Virus record (IMG/VR): IMGVR_UViG_3300030098_006179
Span: 82,773-146,772 of that record
Direction: 5' to 3' (one strand)
Source of the DNA: a virus
DNA length: 64,000 nucleotides
Below are positions 34,596 through 42,918 of this stretch, piece after piece. The position numbers were made by a program, and so were the translations under genes. Position 1 is the stretch's first letter, and each line of letters starts with the position of its first letter. The notes beneath the pieces were generated by a model, which worked only from the letters and a program-made list of their open reading frames with translations, was not told where the DNA came from and searched no databases.

Positions 34596-35496
34596 AATAT
34601 TGTTTTGATTTTATTTTAAGGTTTTGTTTCGTATATTTATACTGACCAAATAGGGATTTTATTTCATTAAAATTATATATATCTCCGGGTGTTATGTCTA
34701 TTAAATTTAACTTGTTTAAAATATGAGGTTTAGTTATAGATTGGTAAAAATTTAAATCTTTATAGACGGGTGTGTTTTTGTTTTCTGTATGATAATTATC
34801 ATGCCCTCCGTATATTAACACCTTGGATATACTCATGTTTACTATAGAAAGAAAAAGGTTATTTATTTTTTTTGTTAAAAATTCCTTGTCTTCTTCTTCA
34901 AAATCGCTATACGTGTGGGGGTAATCACCTTTTGAAGTATTAATTTGTAATGATAATATTATTTTACATTCTTTTTTTAGGTGAGAAATTCTGCATTTGT
35001 AGTCTTCAATATGATTTGTTATAGTAAAAGCGTCATTCTCTTCAAAGGTGACAGCTTTATTACAGTGAAAAATCAAAGCGTCTTCAGTCTCAATGGAAAT
35101 TGTTCCATTGTTGTGCGTTCTGTATTTTATATTTGAAACTTCTTCTTTATTATTTACTTCTATAAGATTTTCAAAACCTAAATTTTTTAATCTTGTATAA
35201 GGCCATCTAGATTGAACCTTGGGAATAATTAAATTTATATTTTTCGGAAAAAGTTTTAAAAAAATATCATCGCAATGATCGTCGTTAAAGTTTGATATTA
35301 AAATATTAAAATTTTGATTATTATTTTCAGCTAATGATGCTAAATATGCTGGATGTATAAACGGAGGGGGAGACGGAAGCCATTTTCCAAAAGCTTCAGA
35401 TTCGCCCCAAGGGTCAGTCAAAATTAAACTTTCACCATCGTCTATTAACAATGATGTATGATTTATGTACTGTATTGATGTATTTTTAGTATTCAA
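34588..35496 (-). CDS. Metallo-beta-lactamase-fold protein with altered metal motif
   Basis: A 302-residue protein of the UlaG/CMP-sialate hydroxylase side of the MBL fold: an opening INHTSLLIDDGESLILTDPW, then a region like the SHxHxDH motif that reads ILISNFNDDHCDD, with both first histidines replaced by Asn. Later His residues (RTHNNG, GGHDNYHT) are present. The start is TTG at 35496 because no ATG lies nearby in frame; it overlaps the upstream gene by 11 nt. The enzyme may use a changed metal site or be structural. Its place among glycosyltransferases suggests a sugar-modifying job, but none is established. Confidence 0.65.
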   Translation of the reverse strand: MNTKNTSIQYINHTSLLIDDGESLILTDPWGESEAFGKWLPSPPPFIHPAYLASLAENNNQNFNILISNFNDDHCDDIFLKLFPKNINLIIPKVQSRWPYTRLKNLGFENLIEVNNKEEVSNIKYRTHNNGTISIETEDALIFHCNKAVTFEENDAFTITNHIEDYKCRISHLKKECKIILSLQINTSKGDYPHTYSDFEEEDKEFLTKKINNLFLSIVNMSISKVLIYGGHDNYHTENKNTPVYKDLNFYQSITKPHILNKLNLIDITPGDIYNFNEIKSLFGQYKYTKQNLKIKSKQYYE

Positions 35497-36136
35497 CCCA
35501 AGTATTTATTGCACTATCGTGCCATAATATATCAGGTTTATCTATCAATGTAAAGTTTTTTTTGTCTTTTTCAAAGAAGGAGTAAATGTCATCTTCTAAA
35601 GAGGTATATGGATAACATAAGTCAGAAGTTTTTCTTTGTGATAAATATTTTTTAAAATCTGACATCTTAAATATAATTAATCCCGTCTTAAATTGTTTAA
35701 TTTTATGACTTAGGAATGTGGTTTTCTTTTCTTTCGCAAATTGATCAAAAATTTTTGTTGATTTAAGTTTGAGTCGTGGTTCAAAATGAAAAACAAATTC
35801 ATAATTTGAGGCTAAACTTTCCACTTCCATCCAATTCTCTAAGATTCCCGCGCCCTTATTTAGTTTGCCATGTTCATTTTTTTGAGTAAAAATGATATTG
35901 ACATTCGCCGGTATTTCATTTTTTATTCTTTTATCTAAATGAGATATATCTTTTAATGTATTATCTACAATATATACATCTTCATATCTATCGTAATAGT
36001 TTTTATAAAAATTAAAAAAAATTTTAAAACCTTCTGAATATTGAAGTATTCTTTCCTCTCCCGTACAAACAGAGTTTGCATTATGAAAACTAGAAGCGTC
36101 AAAGCTGCAGCTTAAATTAAAAAAAACATTACTCAA
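35486..36136 (-). CDS. Unknown glycan-island protein, copy A2
   Basis: A 216-residue paralogue of the protein at 24801-25529: GEERILQYSEGFKIFF, VYIVDNTLKD, GKLNKGAGILENW and FVFHFEPRLKLK align with it. TTG at 36136 is the only suitable start and overlaps the upstream stop as TTGA. A glycosyltransferase-like fold is possible. I do not recognise the family. Confidence 0.55.
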   Translation of the reverse strand: MSNVFFNLSCSFDASSFHNANSVCTGEERILQYSEGFKIFFNFYKNYYDRYEDVYIVDNTLKDISHLDKRIKNEIPANVNIIFTQKNEHGKLNKGAGILENWMEVESLASNYEFVFHFEPRLKLKSTKIFDQFAKEKKTTFLSHKIKQFKTGLIIFKMSDFKKYLSQRKTSDLCYPYTSLEDDIYSFFEKDKKNFTLIDKPDILWHDSAINTWVEY

Positions 36137-37011
36137 GACAATAACCCTTGCAGTTTATTCTCCCAAATTTCTAAGCATGGCTTTGCTGATAAATTTTTAA
36201 CAATGAATTCTCTTGGAGCGTAATCTTTTGACAAAAACAAATCCCAATCTTCTTTCCATCTGTCTGGATAAGTTCTTAGCCCGCAACTGTCATCAAAATA
36301 AGACGCGGCTGTAGCTGTTAGTGGATGTTCTGGAAGGTATGTTGACCAAAAACTATTCAACTCTTCCCTGCAGCTTTTTACATCTATAACAAATATTGGA
36401 GTGTCTGAACTTAGGGTTTCTTGAAAAGCAAAACCTTGGCTTTCATGTCTACCTATCCATATAGCGTAAGGGGCTTTTGATATAGCATCAGCAAAATCTG
36501 ACTCTTGATATCTTTTTTCATAATCAAAAACTATAAAGTCGTCACCCAAATGTTCAAGAACATCATTCAGTCTTTGTCTGTCTACTTGCTTAAAATAAAT
36601 TACCGGCTTACCGTCTTTCTTTTGTGGTTGAAATTGTTCTATGTTAACCGCAAAAGGTAAAGCTATAGCATTAAAGTTTTTATTGATGTCTGTAGCTAAA
36701 TCACAATTCCAAGGTGATAAAAAATTAAATAAAGTTTTTTTATTAAAAATTTTTGAGGCAAAATCTTCCGTTACTTCTGGAAACATTATGTGTGGCCCGT
36801 ATATTACCCCTCCTTCATGACCTTTAAAGGATTTAAATTGACCCAAACTAATCACCCAATCGTACTTATTGTTGCTGTTATAGATGGGAATAGCGTCCCA
36901 GTGTTCTCCGTTTTTGTAGCACTGAAAATCTACATCCATTCCTTCTTGGACCATTAAATCTAATCCAAGTTTGTTTTTGTTGTGAAACCAACCTTCAAAA
37001 TAATACTTCAT
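36133..37011 (-). CDS. GT4-like glycosyltransferase
   Basis: A 292-residue protein from ATG 37011, 2 nt after the aminotransferase stop; TTG at 37020 is less likely. The donor site YAIWIGRHESQGFAFQETLS followed by DTPIFVID is like GT4 enzymes. The N-terminal KYYFEGWFHNKNKLG is short for a GT-B first domain. A preceding GGVIYGPHIMF and a PFAVNIEQFQP interdomain segment also fit. It may act on the amino sugar made by the adjacent DegT copy. Confidence 0.7.
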   Translation of the reverse strand: MKYYFEGWFHNKNKLGLDLMVQEGMDVDFQCYKNGEHWDAIPIYNSNNKYDWVISLGQFKSFKGHEGGVIYGPHIMFPEVTEDFASKIFNKKTLFNFLSPWNCDLATDINKNFNAIALPFAVNIEQFQPQKKDGKPVIYFKQVDRQRLNDVLEHLGDDFIVFDYEKRYQESDFADAISKAPYAIWIGRHESQGFAFQETLSSDTPIFVIDVKSCREELNSFWSTYLPEHPLTATAASYFDDSCGLRTYPDRWKEDWDLFLSKDYAPREFIVKNLSAKPCLEIWENKLQGLLS

Positions 37012-37013
37012 AA

Positions 37014-38126
37014 TTACCAACCTTCTTCTATTGATCCTATAATATATTCTCTATCTTCTTCTGTTACCCACCACCCGTTAGGTATGCAAATCATTTCGTT
37101 GCATAATTTATCTAAATTTGGTAGAGAACTTTTATACTGAGAAACGCATGAATGAATATCGTTTCTTTCATGAACTCTGCTAACCATTATTTCTTTTTCT
37201 TGCATGAGTTGCATAAAGCCATCTCTATCTTCCACCTTGATTGTATGTATCCAAGATGCGGATTTTCTGTCGTTTTCTTTATTTAAAATTGTTATACCTT
37301 CTCTATTTTGTAATGCCTTGTCGTAGTATATTGAGTTTTCTGTAAATTTATTTCCTCTTTCCAAGAATAATGGAAAATTATGTATGCCAATTGTGGCGTT
37401 TATATCATTCATGTGATACTTGTATCCCCACTCTGGGACATCTTCTTCACACCTAAAGTCTTTTTTGTTTGTGTTTCTGTCTATTCCATACCACCTGAGA
37501 ACTTTTGCTCTTTCGTATAGTTCTTCAGAGGGGAGTAGCATAACTCCTCCATCTCCAGTGGTAAAATGTTTGATTGCTTGAAAACTGTAAACCGCAATGT
37601 TTCCGTGATTACCTAATTTCTTTCCTTTATATTCGCTACCCATTGAGTGAGCACAGTCTTCTACAATAGGTATAAAATGACCAAAAAGGTCTTGAGCTTC
37701 TTTCTGTATGTTAGATAGCTCGTCTAAATCTAAGGGGTATCCTCCCCAATGAACAACGCAAATAGCTTTAGTGTCTTTAGAAATTTTTCTTCTAAGATCG
37801 TCTAAATCCATATTACATGTGTTAGGGTCAACGTCTACCCATTTAATTTTTAAACCATTAGCTAGTATAGGCCAGTTTGTTGCGGTACATGTTAAAGCTG
37901 ATGTTAAAACTTCGTCTCCCGGCTGCAGTCCGAGTAGTCTATAAGCCAGCGTAAGTCCAGATGTGGCAGAGTTTAATGTCGCACAGTATGGGTTATTAAA
38001 ATAATTAGATAATAGAGATTCAAACTCCTCAACTTTTGGTCCTTGTCCTATAAAGCCAGATGTCATAACCTCTCCAAGAGGTTTTACAACGTCTTTACTC
38101 ATTGAAACTTTAAATAAAGGAATCAT
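37014..38126 (-). CDS. DegT/DnrJ/EryC1 sugar aminotransferase, copy 2
   Basis: A 370-residue PLP enzyme. The phosphate-binding NSATSGLTLAYRL, the Asp in IVEDCAHSMGSE, and the Lys of SFQAIKHFTTGDGG are all present. It is distinct from copy 1, and the two probably work on different keto sugars, for instance perosamine-type from GDP-4-keto-6-deoxymannose (the Gmd product) and a dTDP- or UDP-linked sugar. It is the first gene downstream of a strong promoter at 38192-38220. Confidence 0.94.
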   Translation of the reverse strand: MIPLFKVSMSKDVVKPLGEVMTSGFIGQGPKVEEFESLLSNYFNNPYCATLNSATSGLTLAYRLLGLQPGDEVLTSALTCTATNWPILANGLKIKWVDVDPNTCNMDLDDLRRKISKDTKAICVVHWGGYPLDLDELSNIQKEAQDLFGHFIPIVEDCAHSMGSEYKGKKLGNHGNIAVYSFQAIKHFTTGDGGVMLLPSEELYERAKVLRWYGIDRNTNKKDFRCEEDVPEWGYKYHMNDINATIGIHNFPLFLERGNKFTENSIYYDKALQNREGITILNKENDRKSASWIHTIKVEDRDGFMQLMQEKEIMVSRVHERNDIHSCVSQYKSSLPNLDKLCNEMICIPNGWWVTEEDREYIIGSIEEGW

Positions 38127-38191
38127 AAGTTCTTATTTTTTAATAATACATCTGTGCCACCGCTTTCATTACCCTGTTAGAGTACTCTGTA

Positions 38192-38220
38192 TATATATAA
38201 TGAATTTTGTCATTTGTCAA
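38192..38220 (-). promoter_or_regulatory. Strong promoter for the 38126-21103 glycan operon
   Basis: Minus strand: TTGACA (38215-38220), exactly 17 nt, TATATA (38192-38197). The leader to the ATG at 38126 is about 58 nt. From here all 19 minus-strand genes down to 21103 overlap or abut, with no gap over a few bases, so one long transcript is likely. Confidence 0.75.
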
Positions 38221-38253
38221 TAAATATTCTCCCCCTTTGAACACTATAAATAA

Positions 38254-38940
38254 TTAAATATCTTCATTGTATTTATTTAGTAGGTCTCCTATGTCCCACT
38301 GTTTGGAATTAAATCTACTTTTCTCATAAACTCTATGGCACACTAATATTTCATCAAGATTATAAAAACTGCATTTCATGCTCATTAATTTTAACCACAT
38401 GTCCATGTCTTCGTAGCCCGGATATTGCGCGTCCCACCCCCCGCTTTCAATAATTTTAGATTTTTTAATTATAGAAGTACTGTTTGCTATTTGGTTTTGA
38501 CCTTTTTTTGTTAGCCTTTTTATAAATTCATTTGTTGTTTCTAATGTTGGTCCGGGTCCGTACTTTGTTGGAGTTTTGCCTTCTTCGTCTATATATAAAA
38601 TTTGAGACCCAATAACATCATAATCCCCAATTAGCGGTAATTGTTTTTCTAGTTTATTTTCCATCCAGACATCATCATCGTCCTGTATTGCAACGTTTGA
38701 GTATTTAGATTCTTCTACTAAAAGGTTTAAAGTTTTTGAAACACCTAAAGGTTTTTCTCCGAAGTTAAAAATTTTAATTCTCGAGTCATTAAATGAAGAA
38801 AGAATATTTTGAGTGTTGTCTTTTGATCCGTTAATTCCAACTAGAAGTTCTAGATCTTTAATTGATTGATTTAAAACTGATTTTACAGATTCTTCTATAA
38901 ATCTTTCTCCATTGTACGTTGGTAATAATACAGATATCAT
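38254..38940 (-). CDS. GT2 glycosyltransferase
   Basis: A 228-residue GT-A inverting enzyme. It opens with ISVLLPTYNGERFIEESVKS, has LELLVGINGSKDNTQNIL, the metal motif VAIQDDDDVWM, and a later GGWDAQYPGYEDMDMWLKL, which includes the base (ED) segment. It is the last gene of the 44870-38254 block. The stop is 34 nt from the next promoter. Substrate unknown. Confidence 0.9.
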   Translation of the reverse strand: MISVLLPTYNGERFIEESVKSVLNQSIKDLELLVGINGSKDNTQNILSSFNDSRIKIFNFGEKPLGVSKTLNLLVEESKYSNVAIQDDDDVWMENKLEKQLPLIGDYDVIGSQILYIDEEGKTPTKYGPGPTLETTNEFIKRLTKKGQNQIANSTSIIKKSKIIESGGWDAQYPGYEDMDMWLKLMSMKCSFYNLDEILVCHRVYEKSRFNSKQWDIGDLLNKYNEDI

Positions 38941-39650
38941 AATACTTCACTTGCCCCTTCTCCATGATTACCAAAAGCTTGGTGATCTTTATCTATAGCA
39001 ATAAGTTTAGGCTTGTGATTTCTTGGATGGCTATAAGAATAACAATATCCACAGTCTAATACTTTAGTTGGGGGATTATCTAAAAACCATCTATTAAGAT
39101 GGGATTCGTCATGCCACTTTGCTACGATTTGATTTGCTCTATCAATATCAACATTTGTTGATATCATTTCAGACATTCTTAAAAACTCATTAGTTGATCC
39201 CCCATTAAACCCTCCAGCAAAATATAAGACTTGCTCATTTGGGGCAATGTAAGCTAGGCTGTTTGGATTGGTTTCAACATTACCTCTTCCTCCATATATG
39301 CCGGGATGTACTGTGGCTACTCTATCGCTAAGTATTTCATTACCAACTTCATTTTCAAAAATCATGTCTGCATCGGTATAGAATAAATAATCCTGAGTTG
39401 TTAATAGTTCTTTATTTTGAAAAAACGTATGATACCTCTCTAGAGTAATATATGGCCACTGCTTGTGCTCTTGGGGAACTTTAACAACGTTGTGTTCGGG
39501 AAATTCTTTTGCCGTATCAGTAAATAAAAAATAAGTTACATCACAGTCTTTAAGAAAGTATTGGTCAGCAGTTTCAAAAAGAGCTTTTAAAAAAGTGTCG
39601 TATTTTTGTGTGGCAATTATAAGTAAACCAACTTTTATATTATTTTCCAT
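38937..39650 (-). CDS. GT6-family (ABO-like) glycosyltransferase
   Basis: A 237-residue protein with the GT6 hallmarks: ITLERYHTFF, the DxD site YLFYTDADMIF, HPGIYGG, YFAGGFNGGS, and KWHDESHLNRWFLDNPPTKV followed by CGYCYSY. Animal GT6 enzymes make the A and B blood-group linkages by adding alpha-1,3 Gal or GalNAc to fucosylated galactose. Here the gene overlaps a fucosyltransferase gene (39635-40480) by 16 nt, so fucosylation followed by alpha-1,3 extension is an appealing inference. The DxD is intact (many bacterial members reportedly have NxN). It overlaps the GT2 gene as ATGA. Confidence 0.9.
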   Translation of the reverse strand: MENNIKVGLLIIATQKYDTFLKALFETADQYFLKDCDVTYFLFTDTAKEFPEHNVVKVPQEHKQWPYITLERYHTFFQNKELLTTQDYLFYTDADMIFENEVGNEILSDRVATVHPGIYGGRGNVETNPNSLAYIAPNEQVLYFAGGFNGGSTNEFLRMSEMISTNVDIDRANQIVAKWHDESHLNRWFLDNPPTKVLDCGYCYSYSHPRNHKPKLIAIDKDHQAFGNHGEGASEVL

Positions 39651-40480
39651 GACGCGGGTATCCTGTGTTCTAAATAGTTTTCTTTGTCTTGGTAGGTTTG
39701 CTCAACTCTTTCTCTTGAAAACCAGTTACTTGGGGCTACGATTTTTTTATTGTTGTTTTTATTTAAATATGCTGCCCACCAACTGAAAGAAGAGTTTGCT
39801 ATAATGTTATTTTTGCAGAAAGACATTAAAAATAATTCTAATATATCCTCTTTTATATATTTTTTTGAGTTGGCTTCCCTTTTGTTTTCGTTTAAAGTGA
39901 CCACTTCTTCTTTGTTGTGTTCTCTGAACTCAATATATTTACAATTGTAATCTTTAAAATTTTCTTTGCACCAATCTATGTCGTCAGAAAACACATAGTA
40001 TTCTTCATTCTTTCCAATGTAATCTATAGCTCTGGAGTAGTATTGCATGTTTTGTACTGGATGATAGTTCTCTAACAAAAGATAATCTCCTCTTCTTACA
40101 TGGATAGAGTTTGAATGATTTACGTTGGGGTATTTATCATACAATTCTTTAATAAGCTTTGGTTTTAAATTAAAAAAACTTAAAATTTCATCTCTACAGT
40201 AATCAAAATATAGATGGGATTGAAAATAACCATTTATGTTTATATTTATAGCTGGATTAATTATTCCCCTCATGTCTCTATAGTCAGACTTGCCTTCGTC
40301 TCCGGAAACTTGTGGAGTAATGACCATTTCTTGCAACGGTTTAGTAAAAAATGATTGGTATTCCCAGTGTGGAAAACAGGCCTTTATTCCACATTTTCTA
40401 GCTATACCCAAAGTGGAAGCAATTTGAAACATTTGATTTCCAAGCCTACCTAATTTACCTAAATTGACAAAACTTAACAT
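39635..40480 (-). CDS. GT11 alpha-1,2-fucosyltransferase-like
   Basis: A 281-residue member of GT11. GKLGRLGNQMFQIAST at the N-terminus, SIHVRRGDYLLLENYH as the donor-binding HxRRGDY motif, YYVFSDDIDWCKENF, and NNIIANSSFSWWAAYLN are all conserved. It would use the GDP-fucose made by Gmd and Fcl. It precedes the GT6 gene, which often acts on fucosylated acceptors. No membrane segment. Confidence 0.93.
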   Translation of the reverse strand: MLSFVNLGKLGRLGNQMFQIASTLGIARKCGIKACFPHWEYQSFFTKPLQEMVITPQVSGDEGKSDYRDMRGIINPAINININGYFQSHLYFDYCRDEILSFFNLKPKLIKELYDKYPNVNHSNSIHVRRGDYLLLENYHPVQNMQYYSRAIDYIGKNEEYYVFSDDIDWCKENFKDYNCKYIEFREHNKEEVVTLNENKREANSKKYIKEDILELFLMSFCKNNIIANSSFSWWAAYLNKNNNKKIVAPSNWFSRERVEQTYQDKENYLEHRIPASWKII

Positions 40481-41583
40481 AAATTATATCTACTTTCTAA
40501 TTCTTCTTTGTTTAAGTTGAATTGATCATAAAATGATAACTCTGGGTTTGAGGCATCAAAGTTGCTGGAGTTTTCGGCTAATAAGCCCACGCCAATAAAC
40601 TTATATTGATTTTTGAATGATTCCATATAATAATTCATTCCTTGTTCGTCGTTTTCTATTGGCAGTACTTTTACATTTTTTACATCTTCTATCATTTTAG
40701 ATACAAGTTCTACATGTTTTGATGGAATAATAACTTCACTATATTGTTCTGCAAAATATCTTATTAAAGCATTACAAGATTTAAAATCATTTTCTGATTG
40801 ATGAGCAAACAAGAAGACTCTATTTGATTCTTGGCTATAAGAGTAGACCTTATTTTTTCCAGTTTGAAAAGGAGATACTCTATCGCCAACGAATAATCCA
40901 TATTTATTTTTAGATTCGTTTGGAAAAGGAATAGAGTGTTTCCATTTTATTTTTTCGTGAGATGAATGATCAACGCAGTCTTCTTCAAAAAGTTTGTATA
41001 TAATTTGCTCTAAAAAATTTTGATCCTGACTGTATTGCCATTCATAATTAAATTTTTTTGCGTATAAGTTTATTAAATTGGTTATTCCATAAAATTTTTT
41101 ACATTTTAATCCCCACATTCCCCCCATTACTATTTTAGAATGAGCTTCTGGGGAATCAAAGTCATGCATTGTGTGAAGCGATTCTTTTCTGTTTAACCAG
41201 TCTTCTACTGCACCTTTTTCTTTTTCTCCAACTATAGAATCTGAATCTCTACTAATCATAGTTTCAACCATTGGATCATCTATGGCAAAAAATCTCCAAT
41301 ACATAGGCCATATTTTCGACTCTAATACTAAAACCTCACACCTCTCATCTGATAAGAGCGTATTTAAATTTTTTATATCTTTAGTACAGTAAAATCTGCA
41401 AGTCCATTCTGGATAAATTTCTACAGCTTCATCTATATTTGTTTCCGCGCCGTTTAAAAAAATGCTTCTATCTCCATATAACGAAAAAGAGATGATCTTT
41501 TTGTTTTCTTGTGGCTTTAGGGTGTGTTTTAATATTTTATATTCTTGATTTTTTGCACCCAATAGATGTTCAAAGCTATTCAT
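40474..41583 (-). CDS. Glycosyltransferase-like two-part protein
   Basis: A 369-residue protein. The first 230 residues begin IISFSLYGDRSIFLNGAETN, then YPEWTCRFYCT, then MISRDSDSIVGEKEKGAVED and KIVMGGMWGLK, a pattern of unclassified GT-A-like enzymes found in aquatic phages and glycan clusters. DSDS is the likely metal site. The last 120 residues (VFLFAHQSENDFKSCNALI) look like an additional Rossmann-type domain. It overlaps the epimerase gene by 8 nt and the GT11 gene by 7 nt. Substrate unknown. Confidence 0.65.
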   Translation of the reverse strand: MNSFEHLLGAKNQEYKILKHTLKPQENKKIISFSLYGDRSIFLNGAETNIDEAVEIYPEWTCRFYCTKDIKNLNTLLSDERCEVLVLESKIWPMYWRFFAIDDPMVETMISRDSDSIVGEKEKGAVEDWLNRKESLHTMHDFDSPEAHSKIVMGGMWGLKCKKFYGITNLINLYAKKFNYEWQYSQDQNFLEQIIYKLFEEDCVDHSSHEKIKWKHSIPFPNESKNKYGLFVGDRVSPFQTGKNKVYSYSQESNRVFLFAHQSENDFKSCNALIRYFAEQYSEVIIPSKHVELVSKMIEDVKNVKVLPIENDEQGMNYYMESFKNQYKFIGVGLLAENSSNFDASNPELSFYDQFNLNKEELESRYNLC

Positions 41584-42487
41584 TTTCTAATTCTTTTTTG
41601 ATCCAATTTTCTATATCTACCTTGGGTTCCCAGCCTATCATATTTTTTATCTTTGATATGTTGGCAAGTGTTGTTTTTGCTTCTCCTTTTCTTTCTGGAA
41701 TATTGGTTTGATTAAAGTCAATCATATTAGCTATTTCTAAAACTGAATAATTTTTACCTGTTCCAACATTAAATATTTCTCCCACCGCTTCTTTGTTTTC
41801 AGTTTGTGACGCTGCAATATTTGCGTTAACAACATCGCTTACATGAGTGAAATCTCTTCTTTGTAGTCCGTCTCCAACAATTGTTAATTGTTCTCCCGCT
41901 CTTTTTTGTCTTAAGAAGATGCCAATGACGGGCGCATATTGACCTTTTAACGGCTGTCTTTCTCCGTAGATGTTAAAGTATCTAAACAAAATGCATTCAA
42001 CTCCAAACAGGCTGTAATACATTTTAAATAAATCTTCTGCCGCGGTTTTTGTTACGGAATATGGGTTAAGACAATTTCTAGGCATGTCTTCTGATAGGGG
42101 GGGCTCGTGAGCTAGTCCATAAGCAGATGATGTTCCTGAATACATAACTCTTTTAACTGAGTGTTTTCTACAGCATTCTAACACTGCGCATGTCCCAACA
42201 AAATTTACCATACAGGCATCTATTGGCCTTTCTATAGTTGGTTGAATTCGGGATTCTGCAGCTAAATGAAATACATACTCTGGTTTGTGTTCTTGAAAAA
42301 TTTTATTTAAAGCTTCTTCGTTTCGTATGTCTGTCCAATAATTTTGAGCCTGATCATTCCAATAAAATTTAGTATTGGATTCTGCGGATTCGTCGTCTAC
42401 CACAATAACTTCGTGTCCTTGTTGAATTAACTTATCAACCAAATTACTTCCTATAAATCCTGCTCCGCCTGTTACTAATGCTTTCAT
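41576..42487 (-). CDS. Nucleotide-sugar epimerase/dehydratase (GalE-like SDR)
   Basis: A 303-residue extended SDR enzyme. TGGAGFIGSN is the NAD loop; VMYSGTSSAYG and NPYSVTKTAAED provide Ser/Thr, Tyr and Lys; RYFNIYGERQP follows. It most resembles UDP-glucose/UDP-GlcNAc 4-epimerases and related enzymes. It overlaps the heptose-type cytidylyltransferase gene by 4 nt, so a role on a GDP- or CDP-heptose cannot be excluded. Confidence 0.85.
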   Translation of the reverse strand: MKALVTGGAGFIGSNLVDKLIQQGHEVIVVDDESAESNTKFYWNDQAQNYWTDIRNEEALNKIFQEHKPEYVFHLAAESRIQPTIERPIDACMVNFVGTCAVLECCRKHSVKRVMYSGTSSAYGLAHEPPLSEDMPRNCLNPYSVTKTAAEDLFKMYYSLFGVECILFRYFNIYGERQPLKGQYAPVIGIFLRQKRAGEQLTIVGDGLQRRDFTHVSDVVNANIAASQTENKEAVGEIFNVGTGKNYSVLEIANMIDFNQTNIPERKGEAKTTLANISKIKNMIGWEPKVDIENWIKKELENE

Positions 42488-42918
42488 AATCTTTTTCTTA
42501 TGTTTGATGTTGAGTAGTCGTGATTTCTATCGTGATAATAAATTTTTTTGCTATATTGTTCTCCCGTAACTTTTTTTCCAACGTAGTCGCTACCTAATAT
42601 TCTAACATCTGGCAGTACTTTTTCAAGTATATTTTCTAAATCTTTTTCTGTTGAGTATTCTATAATTTCGTCCACGTATCTGTTTGATTGTAATAAAATT
42701 CTACGCTCTTCAATTGTTAGTATTGGTTTATTTTTTGTGTCTGGACGATCTATTGTTGGATCAGTTTGTAGAGCAGCTATGAGATGATCGCATTGATTTT
42801 TGGCATCTTTTAACATTAGACAGTGACCCGCATGTAATAAATCAAAACAACTAGCAACAAAACCAATTATCTTTTTCCGAGGAATCGTGTGGAATCCAAT
42901 TGTTCCTTCTTTTTTCAT
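42484..42918 (-). CDS. Nucleotidyltransferase, RfaE/HldE C-domain-like
   Basis: A 144-residue protein. FVASCFDLLHAGHCLMLKDA is the HxGH nucleotidyltransferase motif and DYSTSNIRKRL the C-terminal ST(S/T) motif. VRILGSDYVGKKVTGEQYSK resembles the same region in HldE (RfaE) domain 2. It shares ATGA overlaps with the epimerase gene and with the GHMP kinase, which together look like a heptose-activation unit. Confidence 0.85.
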   Translation of the reverse strand: MKKEGTIGFHTIPRKKIIGFVASCFDLLHAGHCLMLKDAKNQCDHLIAALQTDPTIDRPDTKNKPILTIEERRILLQSNRYVDEIIEYSTEKDLENILEKVLPDVRILGSDYVGKKVTGEQYSKKIYYHDRNHDYSTSNIRKRL

